This document shows positions 7,681 to 16,994 of a stretch of DNA of 64,000 bases, piece by piece. This DNA is from JALEFZ01 sp038527485 (GTDB taxonomy: Bacteria; Bacteroidota; Bacteroidia; J057): NCBI GenBank assembly GCA_038527485.1, contig JBCBFT010000027.1:1-64000 (forward strand), read 5' to 3'. Position numbers and translations under genes: made by a program. Each line of letters begins with the position of its first letter. The first letter of the stretch is position 1. The notes under the pieces were generated by a model. The model was given only the letters and a program-made list of their open reading frames with translations, was not told the origin of the DNA and ran no database searches.

Positions 7681-9945
7681 TTGAAACAAAGCGGCATTTG
7701 TCTAAATTCCCTCATGACACTCCCTACTTCTCATGATTCATATTTAGACTCTTGTGATAGAGAACCACTTGCTTTTATTGGGCAGATCCAGCCACAGGGT
7801 TACCTCCTCATCCTCAAGCAAGCTACCCTATCTATCCTACAAGTATCTGAAAATATTCATCATCTGACGGATACAATGCATGTGTCTATGGTGGGGCGTA
7901 AAATCTCTGCCTTCTTTTCCCTTTCTTTTCAAGATTGGCTTGACCAACTCATCCAAGATCCTGAAAACCTCCCCTTCCAAACCCCCTTTCACCAAGAAAT
8001 TAAAGGTAAGACTTACGAGGTCATCGCTCATCTGAAAGACGCGCTGTTATTTATAGAGTTGACGCCTCTACATGCAAATGAAGGATCTGTACTAGAACGG
8101 AAACTTCTCACCCAAACAATAGAGAAGATTCATCGAAGTACACATCTTTCTCAACTTACTGCGACTACCGCACAGGAGCTAAAAACGCTGACGGGCTACG
8201 ATCGCGTAATGATTTATCGGTTTGATGAAGAATGGAACGGGGAAGTCATAGAGGAAGCCAAGGAACCTCATTTGTCTCCTTATGCTGGACTTCGATACCC
8301 CGCTTCCGATATTCCCCCCAAAGCGCGAGAAATTTACCGAACTTCTTGGGTCCGATTGATTGGGAATACTACACTAGAACAAGTCCCTATCTACCCCAAG
8401 CTCAATCCCCTCACACATCAAAGTACGGATCTGGCGACGGTTACCCTTCGAGCTGTCTCTCCTATCCATATCGAATACCTTCATAATATGGGTGTAGGCG
8501 CCTCGATGTCTATCGCCATCACCATCAACGATAAATTGTGGGGACTAATCGCATGCCACCATGGAGAAGCACGCTGGGTCTCACATGAAGTCCGCCGAGC
8601 CTGTGTGCTTGTGGGACAAGTATTTTCTGGACACATGACGATGATCTTGTCCAAGCAGGCACTAGAAGAAAAAGGAGACATACAACTCATCAGAGCCCAT
8701 CTTCATCAACAGGTCACCCACTCCAAAAATCTTGTCAAGGCCCTCACCGACAGTAAATACTCACTCCTGGACTTGGTAGCATGTAAGGGAGCAGCTATCA
8801 GAATGGAAAATCGTTGGCATACATTGGGACTTACACCCTCTGAAGACGAATTAAATACCTTGCTGACATGGATTCCTGACCAACTAGAAGAGGGTTTCTG
8901 GGTCACCGATAGACTGGGCAATAGCATCAACCAAAACATAGCACATCCTTATGTAGGACTCCTAGCCATTGAAATCTCACGAAAAACTGAAGAGTATATC
9001 TTCTGGTTTAAGCCTGAGCAGGTCATGGAGGTATCCTGGGGAGGGAAACCTGAGAAGATTGCTGTCCAAACGGAATCAGGCTTGAGACTACATCCCAGAA
9101 AATCATTTGCCAAGTGGACAGAAGTTGTCAGAGGGAGGTCCACTCCCTGGCGGCCATTTGAAATTCAGGCAGCGAGAGAACTACGCGAAAATATCATTTC
9201 GACCATTATACAGGATTTTGGTGAGCAAAAAGCCCTGAATCTTGCCCTTCAAAACGCCATTTCTGACCTGCAAACCTTTAGCTACTCAGTCTCGCATGAC
9301 CTTCGGGCTCCACTCCGCAATATAGATGGGTTTGCAGAGATCTTACTGGAAGAGTACCAGCATATTCTGGATTCAGATGGGAAAGAGCTCCTGGAAGCCG
9401 TATCGGATAGTGCCAAAAAAATGAATACGCTCATAGACGATATTCTCGTATATGCCCGCATCGGACAAGTGGATATCCTACACAATCCCATCAAGCTGCG
9501 TAGCCTCATAGACGATGTGATCCAACAGGAAACTCGCTTCCTGAAACAGGATAAAGTAGAAATAGAGATTCAGCCCCTCCCTCTGGTGCACGGAGACCGC
9601 ACCCTTCTCCGTCAGCTATTTGTCAACCTGATCTCCAATGCCCTTAAGTACTCAAGGTTTGCCCAGCCCTCTTCCCTTACGATTGGAGGAGAGAACAGGG
9701 GAGAATATGTACAGATTTTTGTAAAGGATAATGGCATAGGACTGGATGAGAGATTACAAGAAAAAGTATTTAAGCTTTTCACTCGATTGGTTCCAGAAGA
9801 TACATTCGAAGGGACTGGAGTAGGGCTTGCCATCGCCCACCGTATCATCGAAAAACACCAGGGAGAAATTTGGGTAGAAAGTCAGCTAGGCAAGGGCGCT
9901 ACCTTTATCTTCACTTTACCCCATCATTATTATGGGGATGTTTGA
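7681..9945 (+). CDS. bphP: Bacteriophytochrome histidine kinase
   Basis: A red/far-red photoreceptor kinase with PAS-GAF-PHY-HisKA-HATPase order, 754 residues from TTG 7681. ATG 7714 is a possible alternative start that keeps every domain. The likely biliverdin-attaching cysteine is Cys25 in DSCDREPLAFIGQIQPQG. The GAF domain carries the chromophore-pocket motif PASDIPPKAREIY (from residue ~207). The PHY domain contains the tongue-like segment VSWGGKPEK and LHPRKSFAKW (the PRxSF motif). The kinase has His539 in SVSHDLRAPLRN, the N-box NLISNALKY and G-boxes DNGIGLD and GTGVGLA. There are no membrane segments. It lies 19 nt after the receiver gene. No heme oxygenase (biliverdin source) is encoded in this window. 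The 3' end converges with the DeoR-type gene, with a 9-nt gap. Confidence 0.93.
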   Translation: MKQSGICLNSLMTLPTSHDSYLDSCDREPLAFIGQIQPQGYLLILKQATLSILQVSENIHHLTDTMHVSMVGRKISAFFSLSFQDWLDQLIQDPENLPFQTPFHQEIKGKTYEVIAHLKDALLFIELTPLHANEGSVLERKLLTQTIEKIHRSTHLSQLTATTAQELKTLTGYDRVMIYRFDEEWNGEVIEEAKEPHLSPYAGLRYPASDIPPKAREIYRTSWVRLIGNTTLEQVPIYPKLNPLTHQSTDLATVTLRAVSPIHIEYLHNMGVGASMSIAITINDKLWGLIACHHGEARWVSHEVRRACVLVGQVFSGHMTMILSKQALEEKGDIQLIRAHLHQQVTHSKNLVKALTDSKYSLLDLVACKGAAIRMENRWHTLGLTPSEDELNTLLTWIPDQLEEGFWVTDRLGNSINQNIAHPYVGLLAIEISRKTEEYIFWFKPEQVMEVSWGGKPEKIAVQTESGLRLHPRKSFAKWTEVVRGRSTPWRPFEIQAARELRENIISTIIQDFGEQKALNLALQNAISDLQTFSYSVSHDLRAPLRNIDGFAEILLEEYQHILDSDGKELLEAVSDSAKKMNTLIDDILVYARIGQVDILHNPIKLRSLIDDVIQQETRFLKQDKVEIEIQPLPLVHGDRTLLRQLFVNLISNALKYSRFAQPSSLTIGGENRGEYVQIFVKDNGIGLDERLQEKVFKLFTRLVPEDTFEGTGVGLAIAHRIIEKHQGEIWVESQLGKGATFIFTLPHHYYGDV

Positions 9946-9954
9946 GTATCACCG

Positions 9955-10716
9955 CTAGACTACCCATACCTCCACTCCTCGGTCCTCTAGCTCTGTCACA
10001 GTTGAGGTCGCAACGCCCGTATCTGTAATGATCACGTCGATGTCTTCTACTTCGCCTATTTTCCCAAACCCTCTCAAGCTAAATTTCGAAGAGTCGCACA
10101 GCACAATGGTCTTCTCTACCGCTTGAATCATGCGTTGGTTAAGATGTGCTTCTAGCAGGCTAGAGGTAGTCAAGCCATAATCTAAGCTGATCCCATCTAC
10201 CCCAAGGAATAACTGTGTGCATGCAAAATGCTGTAACATCTCCTCTGCAAAGGGTCCTACCACAGAGGTCGCACTTTTCCGCACGATCCCTCCGAGTTGC
10301 ATGAGTTCTACTTTTTCCTTTTCCATCAAAGCCAAAGAAACATTCATCGCTCCTGTCAGCACAATCAAGGGAAGCTCGTTCGGAATCCCTCGTGCAAAGG
10401 CCAGTGCCGTCGTACCTGAGCCGATGATAATGGCTTCATTGGCTTGCAACAATTCGACCGCTTTCTGACCGATTCGCTGTTTCTCAAGTGCATGAATCGT
10501 TTCTTTCTCCTCTACGGGACGCTCATTTGCATAGGATTTCCGAATACTGGCACTCCCATGCGAACGAAAAAGCAACTGCCGGGACTCTAGTATTTTCAGA
10601 TCTTTTCGAATCGTTACAAGCGAAACCGAAAGCGCATCTGCCAAGTCTGCTACGCGTACATACCCCTTCTCATTGAGCTGATTCAATATATATGCATGTC
10701 GCTCCGCTATAGTCAT
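9955..10716 (-). CDS. DeoR/GlpR-family transcriptional repressor
   Basis: A 253-residue regulator. The N-terminal winged helix-turn-helix (~5-57) reads RHAYILNQLNEKGYVRVADL followed by VSLVTIRKDLKILE, the DeoR signature. The C-terminal sugar-phosphate-sensing domain contains the SGTTALAFARGIP loop and ends with DVIITDTG. DeoR-family repressors bind phosphorylated sugar-type effectors. It is divergent from glpD with 158 bp between starts, and two copies of an AGTTTCGATT motif lie in that gap. This suggests a GlpR-like role answering glycerol-3-phosphate; the effector assignment is from context only. A near-consensus -7 box for this gene (TAATATTG on the minus strand, 10739-10746) may let it share the control region. 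Confidence 0.88.
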   Translation of the reverse strand: MTIAERHAYILNQLNEKGYVRVADLADALSVSLVTIRKDLKILESRQLLFRSHGSASIRKSYANERPVEEKETIHALEKQRIGQKAVELLQANEAIIIGSGTTALAFARGIPNELPLIVLTGAMNVSLALMEKEKVELMQLGGIVRKSATSVVGPFAEEMLQHFACTQLFLGVDGISLDYGLTTSSLLEAHLNQRMIQAVEKTIVLCDSSKFSLRGFGKIGEVEDIDVIITDTGVATSTVTELEDRGVEVWVV

Positions 10717-10764
10717 ACTTTCTAAGTGCTCCTTTTTTCAATATTAAGGCAATAATAAGAAAAC

Positions 10765-10822
10765 AAAAAGTTTCGATTCCTTTCTTTTTGAAGAAAAAAG
10801 TTTCGATTTCTTGTTATCTTTG
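10765..10822 (+). promoter_or_regulatory. glpD promoter with two putative repressor operators
   Basis: AAAAAGTTTCGATT occurs twice, with TTTCGATT at 10771-10778 and 10801-10808. The period is exactly 30 bp, close to three helical turns. A good -7 box TATCTTTG sits at 10815-10822, just after the second copy. A TTG at 10788-10790 lies 24 nt upstream, one base beyond the usual 17-23 spacing. The second copy lies between the -33 and -7 elements, where a bound repressor would block transcription. The neighbouring DeoR/GlpR-type protein is the natural candidate. Confidence 0.55.
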
Positions 10823-10874
10823 TCTCATTCTTACGTATAAGAAGAAAAATATTTACCAAAAAGAAAGAATAGAT

Positions 10875-12458
10875 ATGTTAGACCGAGCCCAAGCGTTGAC
10901 TCAACTTTCTGATAATCAAATGATTTGGGACCTCGTCATTGTGGGTGGCGGGTCTACAGGACTAGGTGTGGCCCTAGATGCCGTATCCAGAGGCTATCAA
11001 GTGCTGCTGCTAGAGCAAGCGGATTTTGCCAAGGGAACTTCTAGCCGCAGTACCAAAATGGTCCACGGCGGTGTACGTTACCTTGCACAGGGAGATGTAT
11101 GGCTCGTGTTAGAAGCTCTAAAAGAAAGAGGGCTTCTCCTCAAAAATGCCCCTCATTTGACCAACAATCAGTCTTTCGTCATTCCTATCTATACCACATT
11201 TGATTTGCTTCAGTATACCATCGGGCTTTCCCTCTACGATTGGATGGCAGGCAGGCTGAGCCTGGGTAGATCTAAGTTCATCAATCGCGAAAAGACGCTG
11301 GAAGCAATCCCTACCGTCAATCCTGAAGGACTCAAAGGAGGCGTAGTCTATCAAGATGGACAATTTGACGATGCAAGACTCGCGCTGACAGTGGCTCAGA
11401 CCGTAGCCACCAAGGGAGGGACCATCCTGAACCATATCCGTGTTACAGGATTGAACAAAGATGCAGGAGGGCGGATCACAGGTGTACAGGCAGAAGATGT
11501 AGAGACTGGCACGATGTATCAAGTTCAGGGAAAGGCCGTCATCAACGCTACAGGTGTATTCGCAGACGACCTCCTCAAAATGGATCAGCCCAAAGCCAAG
11601 ACGATGATTCGCCCAAGTCAGGGTATCCACTTGGTGCTTGACAAATCCTTCTTACCGGGCACCCATGGCATCATGATTCCCAAAACTTCAGATGGAAGGG
11701 TCTTATTTTGTGTCCCTTGGCATGACAAAATCGTCGTAGGGACTACTGATACTGTACGCGAGAAACCAGAGATGGAGCCACGTGCACTAGAAGAAGAGAT
11801 TGATTTTATCCTCGAAACCGCCCAAGCCAATATGGCCAAAAAGCCTACCCGAAAGGATGTGTTGGCTACTTTTGCCGCGCTCCGTCCACTGGCAGCACCA
11901 CAAGAAGAAGGCAAAAGCACCAAAGAAATCTCTCGCAGTCATAAGATCATCGTCTCCCCCAGTAAGTTGATCACCATCACAGGGGGAAAGTGGACGACAT
12001 TCAGGAAAATGGGCGAAGATACTGTAGACAAAGCCATCCAAGTAGCCCAGCTACCTCATCAGCCTAGCCAATCAGCCGACGTTCACCTCTATGGTTATAA
12101 ACCGCATCCCGACCTTTCTAATCATATGTATGTGTACGGGACAGAGGAAGAGAAAATACTTGCCCTGATAAAAGAAGATCCGACTTTAGGTGAAAAACTC
12201 CATCCTCAATATGACTACACCTATGCACAGGTCGTATGGGCCGTACGTCACGAGATGGCAAGGACGGTCGAGGACTTCCTGGCGAGAAGAATCCGCATTC
12301 TCTTCTTGGATGCAGAAGCAGCGATTGCGATGGCTCCACAAGTCGCAACCCTCATGGCAGGGGAGCTCCAACAAGATATACATTGGAAGGAAGAACAGCT
12401 TACTGCCTTTGGAAGGTTAGCAGAACGCTACACGCTTAGGCCACAGGTAGAGGCTTAG
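10875..12458 (+). CDS. glpD: Aerobic glycerol-3-phosphate dehydrogenase (FAD)
   Basis: Oxidises sn-glycerol-3-phosphate to dihydroxyacetone phosphate and passes electrons to the quinone pool at the inner membrane face. It has 527 residues from ATG 10875, normal for GlpD. The in-frame sequence before that ATG covers the promoter, so longer versions are unlikely. The FAD-binding GxGxxG is at G24-G29 (VIVGGGSTGLG), followed by LLLEQADFAKGTSSRSTKM and HGGVRYL, typical of the family. FCVPWHDKIVVGTTDT and ITGGKWTTFRKMGEDTVD are further GlpD signatures, and a DAO C-terminal domain closes the protein. It is divergent from a DeoR/GlpR-type regulator. No glpK or glpF is adjacent. It ends 16 nt before an 18-bp terminator stem. 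Confidence 0.95.
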   Translation: MLDRAQALTQLSDNQMIWDLVIVGGGSTGLGVALDAVSRGYQVLLLEQADFAKGTSSRSTKMVHGGVRYLAQGDVWLVLEALKERGLLLKNAPHLTNNQSFVIPIYTTFDLLQYTIGLSLYDWMAGRLSLGRSKFINREKTLEAIPTVNPEGLKGGVVYQDGQFDDARLALTVAQTVATKGGTILNHIRVTGLNKDAGGRITGVQAEDVETGTMYQVQGKAVINATGVFADDLLKMDQPKAKTMIRPSQGIHLVLDKSFLPGTHGIMIPKTSDGRVLFCVPWHDKIVVGTTDTVREKPEMEPRALEEEIDFILETAQANMAKKPTRKDVLATFAALRPLAAPQEEGKSTKEISRSHKIIVSPSKLITITGGKWTTFRKMGEDTVDKAIQVAQLPHQPSQSADVHLYGYKPHPDLSNHMYVYGTEEEKILALIKEDPTLGEKLHPQYDYTYAQVVWAVRHEMARTVEDFLARRIRILFLDAEAAIAMAPQVATLMAGELQQDIHWKEEQLTAFGRLAERYTLRPQVEA

Positions 12459-12474
12459 TAGTGAAGAAAAAGTT

Positions 12475-12518
12475 AAAAAGTAAAGGGACCGACGCTAGGA
12501 TCGGTCCCTTTACTTTTT
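12475..12518. terminator. Bidirectional terminator between glpD and a T9SS gene
   Basis: A perfect 18-bp stem (12475-12492 with 12501-12518) with an 8-nt loop. Its outer ends are A-tract on the left and T-tract on the right, so it can act for glpD on the plus strand and for the convergent gene ending at 12598. Confidence 0.9.
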
Positions 12519-12597
12519 CAGCACTTGGATAAAAGAAGTCAGACAAGGAGAAAATTATCTGTTGATTGCCCCTACGTTCAGCCTGAAATCCATCCGC

Positions 12598-15210
12598 TTA
12601 TTTCTCAATCATCACCTTGTGCAAGAATCGGTTGTTGGCCGTCTGGATTTCCACCCAGTACATACCCCCTGCTACTTGCGTAAGGTCTACCATGGCTTCC
12701 TTGGCGTTTGTCTGTAGACGCTGAACCTCTTTACCCATGACATCATACACCACGACGCGCTCCATGAGGTCTGTCTTAGACTTTAAGGTGAAGAAGCCTG
12801 TGTTTGGATTAGGATACAACTGAATCTCAGTATCCAACTCAAAGTCAACAGAGACTGGACGGAAGATGGTATTCTTGACGGTATTGGTCACAATCGGTGC
12901 GTTGAAATCAAAGTAGATAAACGCTGTATTCTCGATTTCTGTGCCTACTGCCAATCCAGGCTCAAGCTGCGCGTTGAAGATGATGTAACCTTGGCTACCT
13001 TCAGGATCTGAAGCAGAATCTGGCAACTGGATGTTGGCAAAAGTGATCTCTACTGAGCGATTCGCTTCATCCATCGTCATGGTATAATCATGACTCGCAC
13101 CTACGGGTTTGATGGAGCGGAGCAAGATATTTTCATCGATGGTATCGCGAATGATGACAAAGGTAGCAGGATAGTTCCCTGTGTTCTGGAAACGTACAGT
13201 ATACGTCAGTTTCGTCTCAGATTCGCGGATCAGGCCATCTGTACCTTCACCTGTAGGCGCCACCTGCTTGTCGTTGGGATCATAGGAACCTACCACACCT
13301 TTTACGCCTGAGAAGACATTGTTACTAGGTGTGGCATCGTTTGTGATGGGTGCGACTTCTCCTCCATAGGAAATGGGGGTTCCGATGGGTACACTAGCAG
13401 GCAAGAAAGCATCGACTACAAAGCCTTCACTTGAGTTTGGCAGCAAATTGCTGATGTTCCAAACGGCCGTACGCGTAGTGGCATCATAGTTCACTGCGGT
13501 AGGTGTACTTCCTACATAGTTGACAAGTGCGTCATGGGTAAATGTCACGACAGCATTCATGGGTACAGTCCCGCTATTGTAGGCGTAGATGTAGTAATAA
13601 TGAGGGAATCCAGGTCGAATCACAGAAGAGAAGACGACAATCTCGAGGTCACGAATGATCGTATCTGGGATAACTGAGAAATCCAGTCCAGGAATATCTT
13701 GTGTGCCTACATTGATCACGTGGCTCTGTGCGGTTGGACATAGAATCGAATACCAGTTGCTAAACGGCTGTACAAAGGAAACCACGTGCTGACCTGCAGC
13801 TACCTCGGACTGATAGTCGCCATTGGGATCTGTGTACACTGCAAACTGGCCGTCGACAAATACCCATCCTTGCAAGGGGAAGTCCTGCCCGTCGAATTGG
13901 CAGTTCTGATTGTCGTCATAGTAGACTTGACCTGAGATCGTGTATGTACATGAGTCTTCTACTTCGACTAGCCCTACCGCGATGTCACCACATCCTGTAC
14001 TGTCAGTTACGATGACAGAGTATCCTCCTTCATCCACATTGGAAATCGTTTGGGTCGTGCCACCATTGGACCATGCATACGTGTAAGGCCCTGTACCTCC
14101 TGTCACACTCACCGACGCGCTTCCTCCTGTGCCATCACACGCGGCATCTGTCGTACTGAAGGTCAAGTCTAGGACAGAAGAATTGATGACGATGGTTTCG
14201 GTGTAAGAACATACACCATCATTAATGATCACTACATAGACTCCTCCAGGAACATTGGTCAGATCCTGCGTAGTAGCCCCTGTGCTCCACAAGTAGGTGA
14301 TATTTCCTGCACTGTCGATAGGTGTAATGTCGATAGAACCTGTGCTGTCTGCTAAACAACTTACATCAGTAGAAGAAATCGAATAATCAAGAGATCCTAT
14401 AGGAACGAGCGTAAATGTGTCTATGACCTCGCATTGGAGAGAATCACTTACCGTGACAGAGTAGGTGCCTGGGCTCAGGCCCGTGATACTAGGGGAGAAA
14501 AAGCCGTTGCTCCACTGATAGACATAAAACCCTGAAAGGCCACCTGTAGGATTGAGGTCGATAGAACCATCATTCAATCCACAAGAAGGGTTGGTAATTA
14601 CTTCGTTTAGCGTGATGGGCGGCGAGACCGTGTAATTGTAGGTAAAGGTGCTGCTACAGTTGGGGTCCGCAAATGCAGTCAGCGTCATGACATAAGATCC
14701 TACAGCCGACAGGTTGATGGTAGGATTTTGTCCTGTAGCCGTAGTTGTACCCGCAGGACCCACGATGTTCCAGTTAATGGTAGGAGTCACACCATTGGGG
14801 AGCGAATCCAGGAAGACAAAAAAGTCATAGTTTCCAGGTCCACAGGCTTGCTGATTATTGGACTGGACAAAAAATATCTGTGGCGCACCCACAAAGATCC
14901 AGATATTTTGAGTGACTGTCACCCCTCCTCCATAGTTTACCACTAAAGAGAACCATTGCTGACCTGATGCATTGGGGGTAAAGGTATAATCCAGTACATT
15001 AGGTGTGGGAGGCGTCGCAAGGTTTGTACCGTTAAGGGACCATTGGTACGAAATGGGTGTACCCGATGCCGTAGCCGTAATGGTGACCATATCACCAGGA
15101 CAAACAGCCGTAGAAGATGCTGCAAGATTGACGGTTTGTTGGGCTTGTGCCTGATTCCAGAAACCTACAGACAGTAGGCCGACAAGAATCCAAAGTATAT
15201 GTCGCTTCAT
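12598..15210 (-). CDS. T9SS-secreted repeat protein (SprB-like repeats, type A sorting domain)
   Basis: A predicted surface or secreted protein of 870 residues. ATG 15210 is chosen because it opens a clean signal peptide (KRHILWILVGLLSVGFW, cleaved near AQAQ); the in-frame extension upstream is not protein-like. Ig-like segments come first, then SprB-type repeats of the form YxWSNGxxTQxxxNVxxGxYxVxVTDSxxC (~230-430). A carboxypeptidase-regulatory-like segment follows (ISGQVYYDDNQNC), then a DUF7619-like module containing DPNDKQVAP, LTYTVRFQNTGNYPATFVI and YFDFNAPIVTN. The last ~80 residues are a T9SS type A sorting domain (IQLYPNPNTGFFTLKS ... MYWVEIQT). It is the first of three tandem paralogues on this strand. 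Its cargo role (adhesin, matrix or enzyme scaffold) cannot be read from the sequence. Confidence 0.88.
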   Translation of the reverse strand: MKRHILWILVGLLSVGFWNQAQAQQTVNLAASSTAVCPGDMVTITATASGTPISYQWSLNGTNLATPPTPNVLDYTFTPNASGQQWFSLVVNYGGGVTVTQNIWIFVGAPQIFFVQSNNQQACGPGNYDFFVFLDSLPNGVTPTINWNIVGPAGTTTATGQNPTINLSAVGSYVMTLTAFADPNCSSTFTYNYTVSPPITLNEVITNPSCGLNDGSIDLNPTGGLSGFYVYQWSNGFFSPSITGLSPGTYSVTVSDSLQCEVIDTFTLVPIGSLDYSISSTDVSCLADSTGSIDITPIDSAGNITYLWSTGATTQDLTNVPGGVYVVIINDGVCSYTETIVINSSVLDLTFSTTDAACDGTGGSASVSVTGGTGPYTYAWSNGGTTQTISNVDEGGYSVIVTDSTGCGDIAVGLVEVEDSCTYTISGQVYYDDNQNCQFDGQDFPLQGWVFVDGQFAVYTDPNGDYQSEVAAGQHVVSFVQPFSNWYSILCPTAQSHVINVGTQDIPGLDFSVIPDTIIRDLEIVVFSSVIRPGFPHYYYIYAYNSGTVPMNAVVTFTHDALVNYVGSTPTAVNYDATTRTAVWNISNLLPNSSEGFVVDAFLPASVPIGTPISYGGEVAPITNDATPSNNVFSGVKGVVGSYDPNDKQVAPTGEGTDGLIRESETKLTYTVRFQNTGNYPATFVIIRDTIDENILLRSIKPVGASHDYTMTMDEANRSVEITFANIQLPDSASDPEGSQGYIIFNAQLEPGLAVGTEIENTAFIYFDFNAPIVTNTVKNTIFRPVSVDFELDTEIQLYPNPNTGFFTLKSKTDLMERVVVYDVMGKEVQRLQTNAKEAMVDLTQVAGGMYWVEIQTANNRFLHKVMIEK

Positions 15211-15311
15211 TGTATTTGATAAATTAAGTATGATCAATGGTGTAAAGAGTCTCTTCAGCGCTATACACGAGAGAGGGATTGAAGAAAGTTGGGGAACTTT
15301 CAAAAAAAATG

Positions 15312-15350
15312 AAAAAAGAAAGGCTAGCTCTTGATTTAAGCTAGCCTTTC
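15312..15350 (-). terminator. Rho-independent terminator after the gene ending at 15379
   Basis: A perfect 12-bp stem GAAAGGCTAGCT/AGCTAGCCTTTC (15318-15329, 15339-15350) with a 9-nt loop. On the minus strand it is followed by a six-T run (15317-15312) and more T-rich sequence. Confidence 0.9.
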
Positions 15351-15378
15351 ATGATAACATTCAGACAATTAGTTCAAG

Positions 15379-16782
15379 CTATTTTTTGAGGATTTTCTTT
15401 TGCAAAATCCCTTCACTCGTATCTATTTCAAGGAAATAGATACCAGAATCCAGATCAGATAAGTCTATTTTCCATTGACTCCATTGCACATTTTCTTTCA
15501 CTCGTTGCCCCAAAAGATTGTGCACATGTATAGAACGAATTTGTATATTTTTTTGAAAAATCTGGAAAATACCTGTACTCGGATTGGGGAAAACATTAAC
15601 TAAAGACTGTAGGAATTCATTGCTTGAAGTAGGACAGTTTACTGCCGTATCTACCACAAATGAATCCACAACTGTACAGCCCAAGGAGTCTGTAGCCGTG
15701 AGCTTGTAAGTTCCTGCTATAAGATTGCTCAAATCCTCTGTCATCTCACCTGTAGACCATTGAAAAGTAACTGGACCTACTGCATTAGAAACTGTGATAT
15801 CTATACCTCCCACGCTATCATCGCTGCAAACTACGTCCGTGACCATTGCGTCTAGACTTAGAGGTACAGGAGACTCAATAAAAAATACATCTGTCACCGT
15901 ACATTCAAACCCTCTACTATCCTCCAGCGTGAATACCTCTAAACCCGTTTTTACATCTGAGAGGATGAAGACAGTATCAGAGGTAGAGAAAGAACTACTA
16001 CCTGTAAGTGTGGGATAGATGAGCTGATAAGGGGGAAGACCTCCTGTCACTGTAACCTCCACATCAGTTAGTGCAGGATCGCAACTACCTCCTAGTGATG
16101 TGATGGATACCAAACTGGGAAGCCCCTCTATGAATACAGAATCTCGTACCATGGCAGGGCAAGCTGCATTTTTACTCAGCATGAGATCCAAGTAGTACCA
16201 GCCTGTGACCAATGCCCCCGAGAGAATGGTGAAATCTGTGAAGGAAAATCCATTGAACGAAAGATTTTCATTTCCTGTCTTTGTCCCAATAAGTCCATTG
16301 GGACCTGTAATGCTGTATTGGTAGTCTACATCTCCTAACATGCCCGAGTTGGAGGGACCAAAATCACCCGAGAAACGTACATAAGCTGCAAAAGAGCAGG
16401 GATCTTCAATCACAAAGTCTCCATTGAGGCTAATGTCAATATAGGTTGGCTGAAAAACAATCCTAAGAGTCTCACTGATCACATTTCCTCCACCAAAATC
16501 TACCGTTACCCTTGGCTGTGCCACAGTAAATGAATACGTAGAAGCAAGATAGTTAAAAGCGGTATCCGTCAAGAGCCCAGGCGCAGAGGAGGGAGCTCCG
16601 CCATCACTTTCCCAGACAATGGAGACAGGAGTTCCACCTGTAACGCTGACATTCATCTGGACAGTGGCAATTCCATTCACAAAGCATGGGAATCGCTCAT
16701 TCGCAGTAAGTGTAATTGTTTGGCCATAGACTAAAGCGCATGAACTTAGCCAAAAGATAAGAATCCAAATAACGTATTTCAT
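15379..16782 (-). CDS. T9SS-secreted repeat protein, compact paralogue
   Basis: 467 residues with a signal peptide (KYVIWILIFWLSSCALVYG, cleaved before QTITL). The N-terminal ~115 residues (TLTANERFPCFV, GGTPVSIVWESDGG, VTVDFGGGNVI) closely parallel the start of the next paralogue (16995-19655). One or two SprB-type repeats follow (VGPVTFQWSTGEMTEDL, GTYKLTATDSLGC). A T9SS type A sorting domain ends the protein (LVNVFPNPSTGIFQIFQ ... GIYFLEIDTSEG ... KKILKK). It lacks the carboxypeptidase-regulatory-like and DUF7619-like modules of both neighbours, so it looks like a shorter version that lost, or never had, the middle part. It is flanked on both sides by strong terminators, so it is probably transcribed alone. 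Confidence 0.88.
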   Translation of the reverse strand: MKYVIWILIFWLSSCALVYGQTITLTANERFPCFVNGIATVQMNVSVTGGTPVSIVWESDGGAPSSAPGLLTDTAFNYLASTYSFTVAQPRVTVDFGGGNVISETLRIVFQPTYIDISLNGDFVIEDPCSFAAYVRFSGDFGPSNSGMLGDVDYQYSITGPNGLIGTKTGNENLSFNGFSFTDFTILSGALVTGWYYLDLMLSKNAACPAMVRDSVFIEGLPSLVSITSLGGSCDPALTDVEVTVTGGLPPYQLIYPTLTGSSSFSTSDTVFILSDVKTGLEVFTLEDSRGFECTVTDVFFIESPVPLSLDAMVTDVVCSDDSVGGIDITVSNAVGPVTFQWSTGEMTEDLSNLIAGTYKLTATDSLGCTVVDSFVVDTAVNCPTSSNEFLQSLVNVFPNPSTGIFQIFQKNIQIRSIHVHNLLGQRVKENVQWSQWKIDLSDLDSGIYFLEIDTSEGILQKKILKK

Positions 16783-16932
16783 GTGTCGTGAATAATGGTT
16801 TGAGATCGAAAATGGTTAGTTATGGGAGGCAATACTCGATAGTCGTAGATAGAGATAGATTTCTGAAGAAATTTTCTTAAAAAATGCAGCACGTCTTGCT
16901 TGGAGGTATATAAATAGGAGTTTTCAAACGAA

Positions 16933-16967
16933 AATCCAGCCTGTATTCATAGGTTACAGGCTGGATT
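16933..16967 (-). terminator. Rho-independent terminator after the gene ending at 16995
   Basis: A perfect 13-bp stem AATCCAGCCTGTA/TACAGGCTGGATT (16933-16945, 16955-16967) with a 9-nt loop. On the minus strand it is followed by the T-rich TTTTCGTTTG. Confidence 0.85.
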
Positions 16968-16994
16968 GGATCTATGTTCTCTCTACTCGTACGA

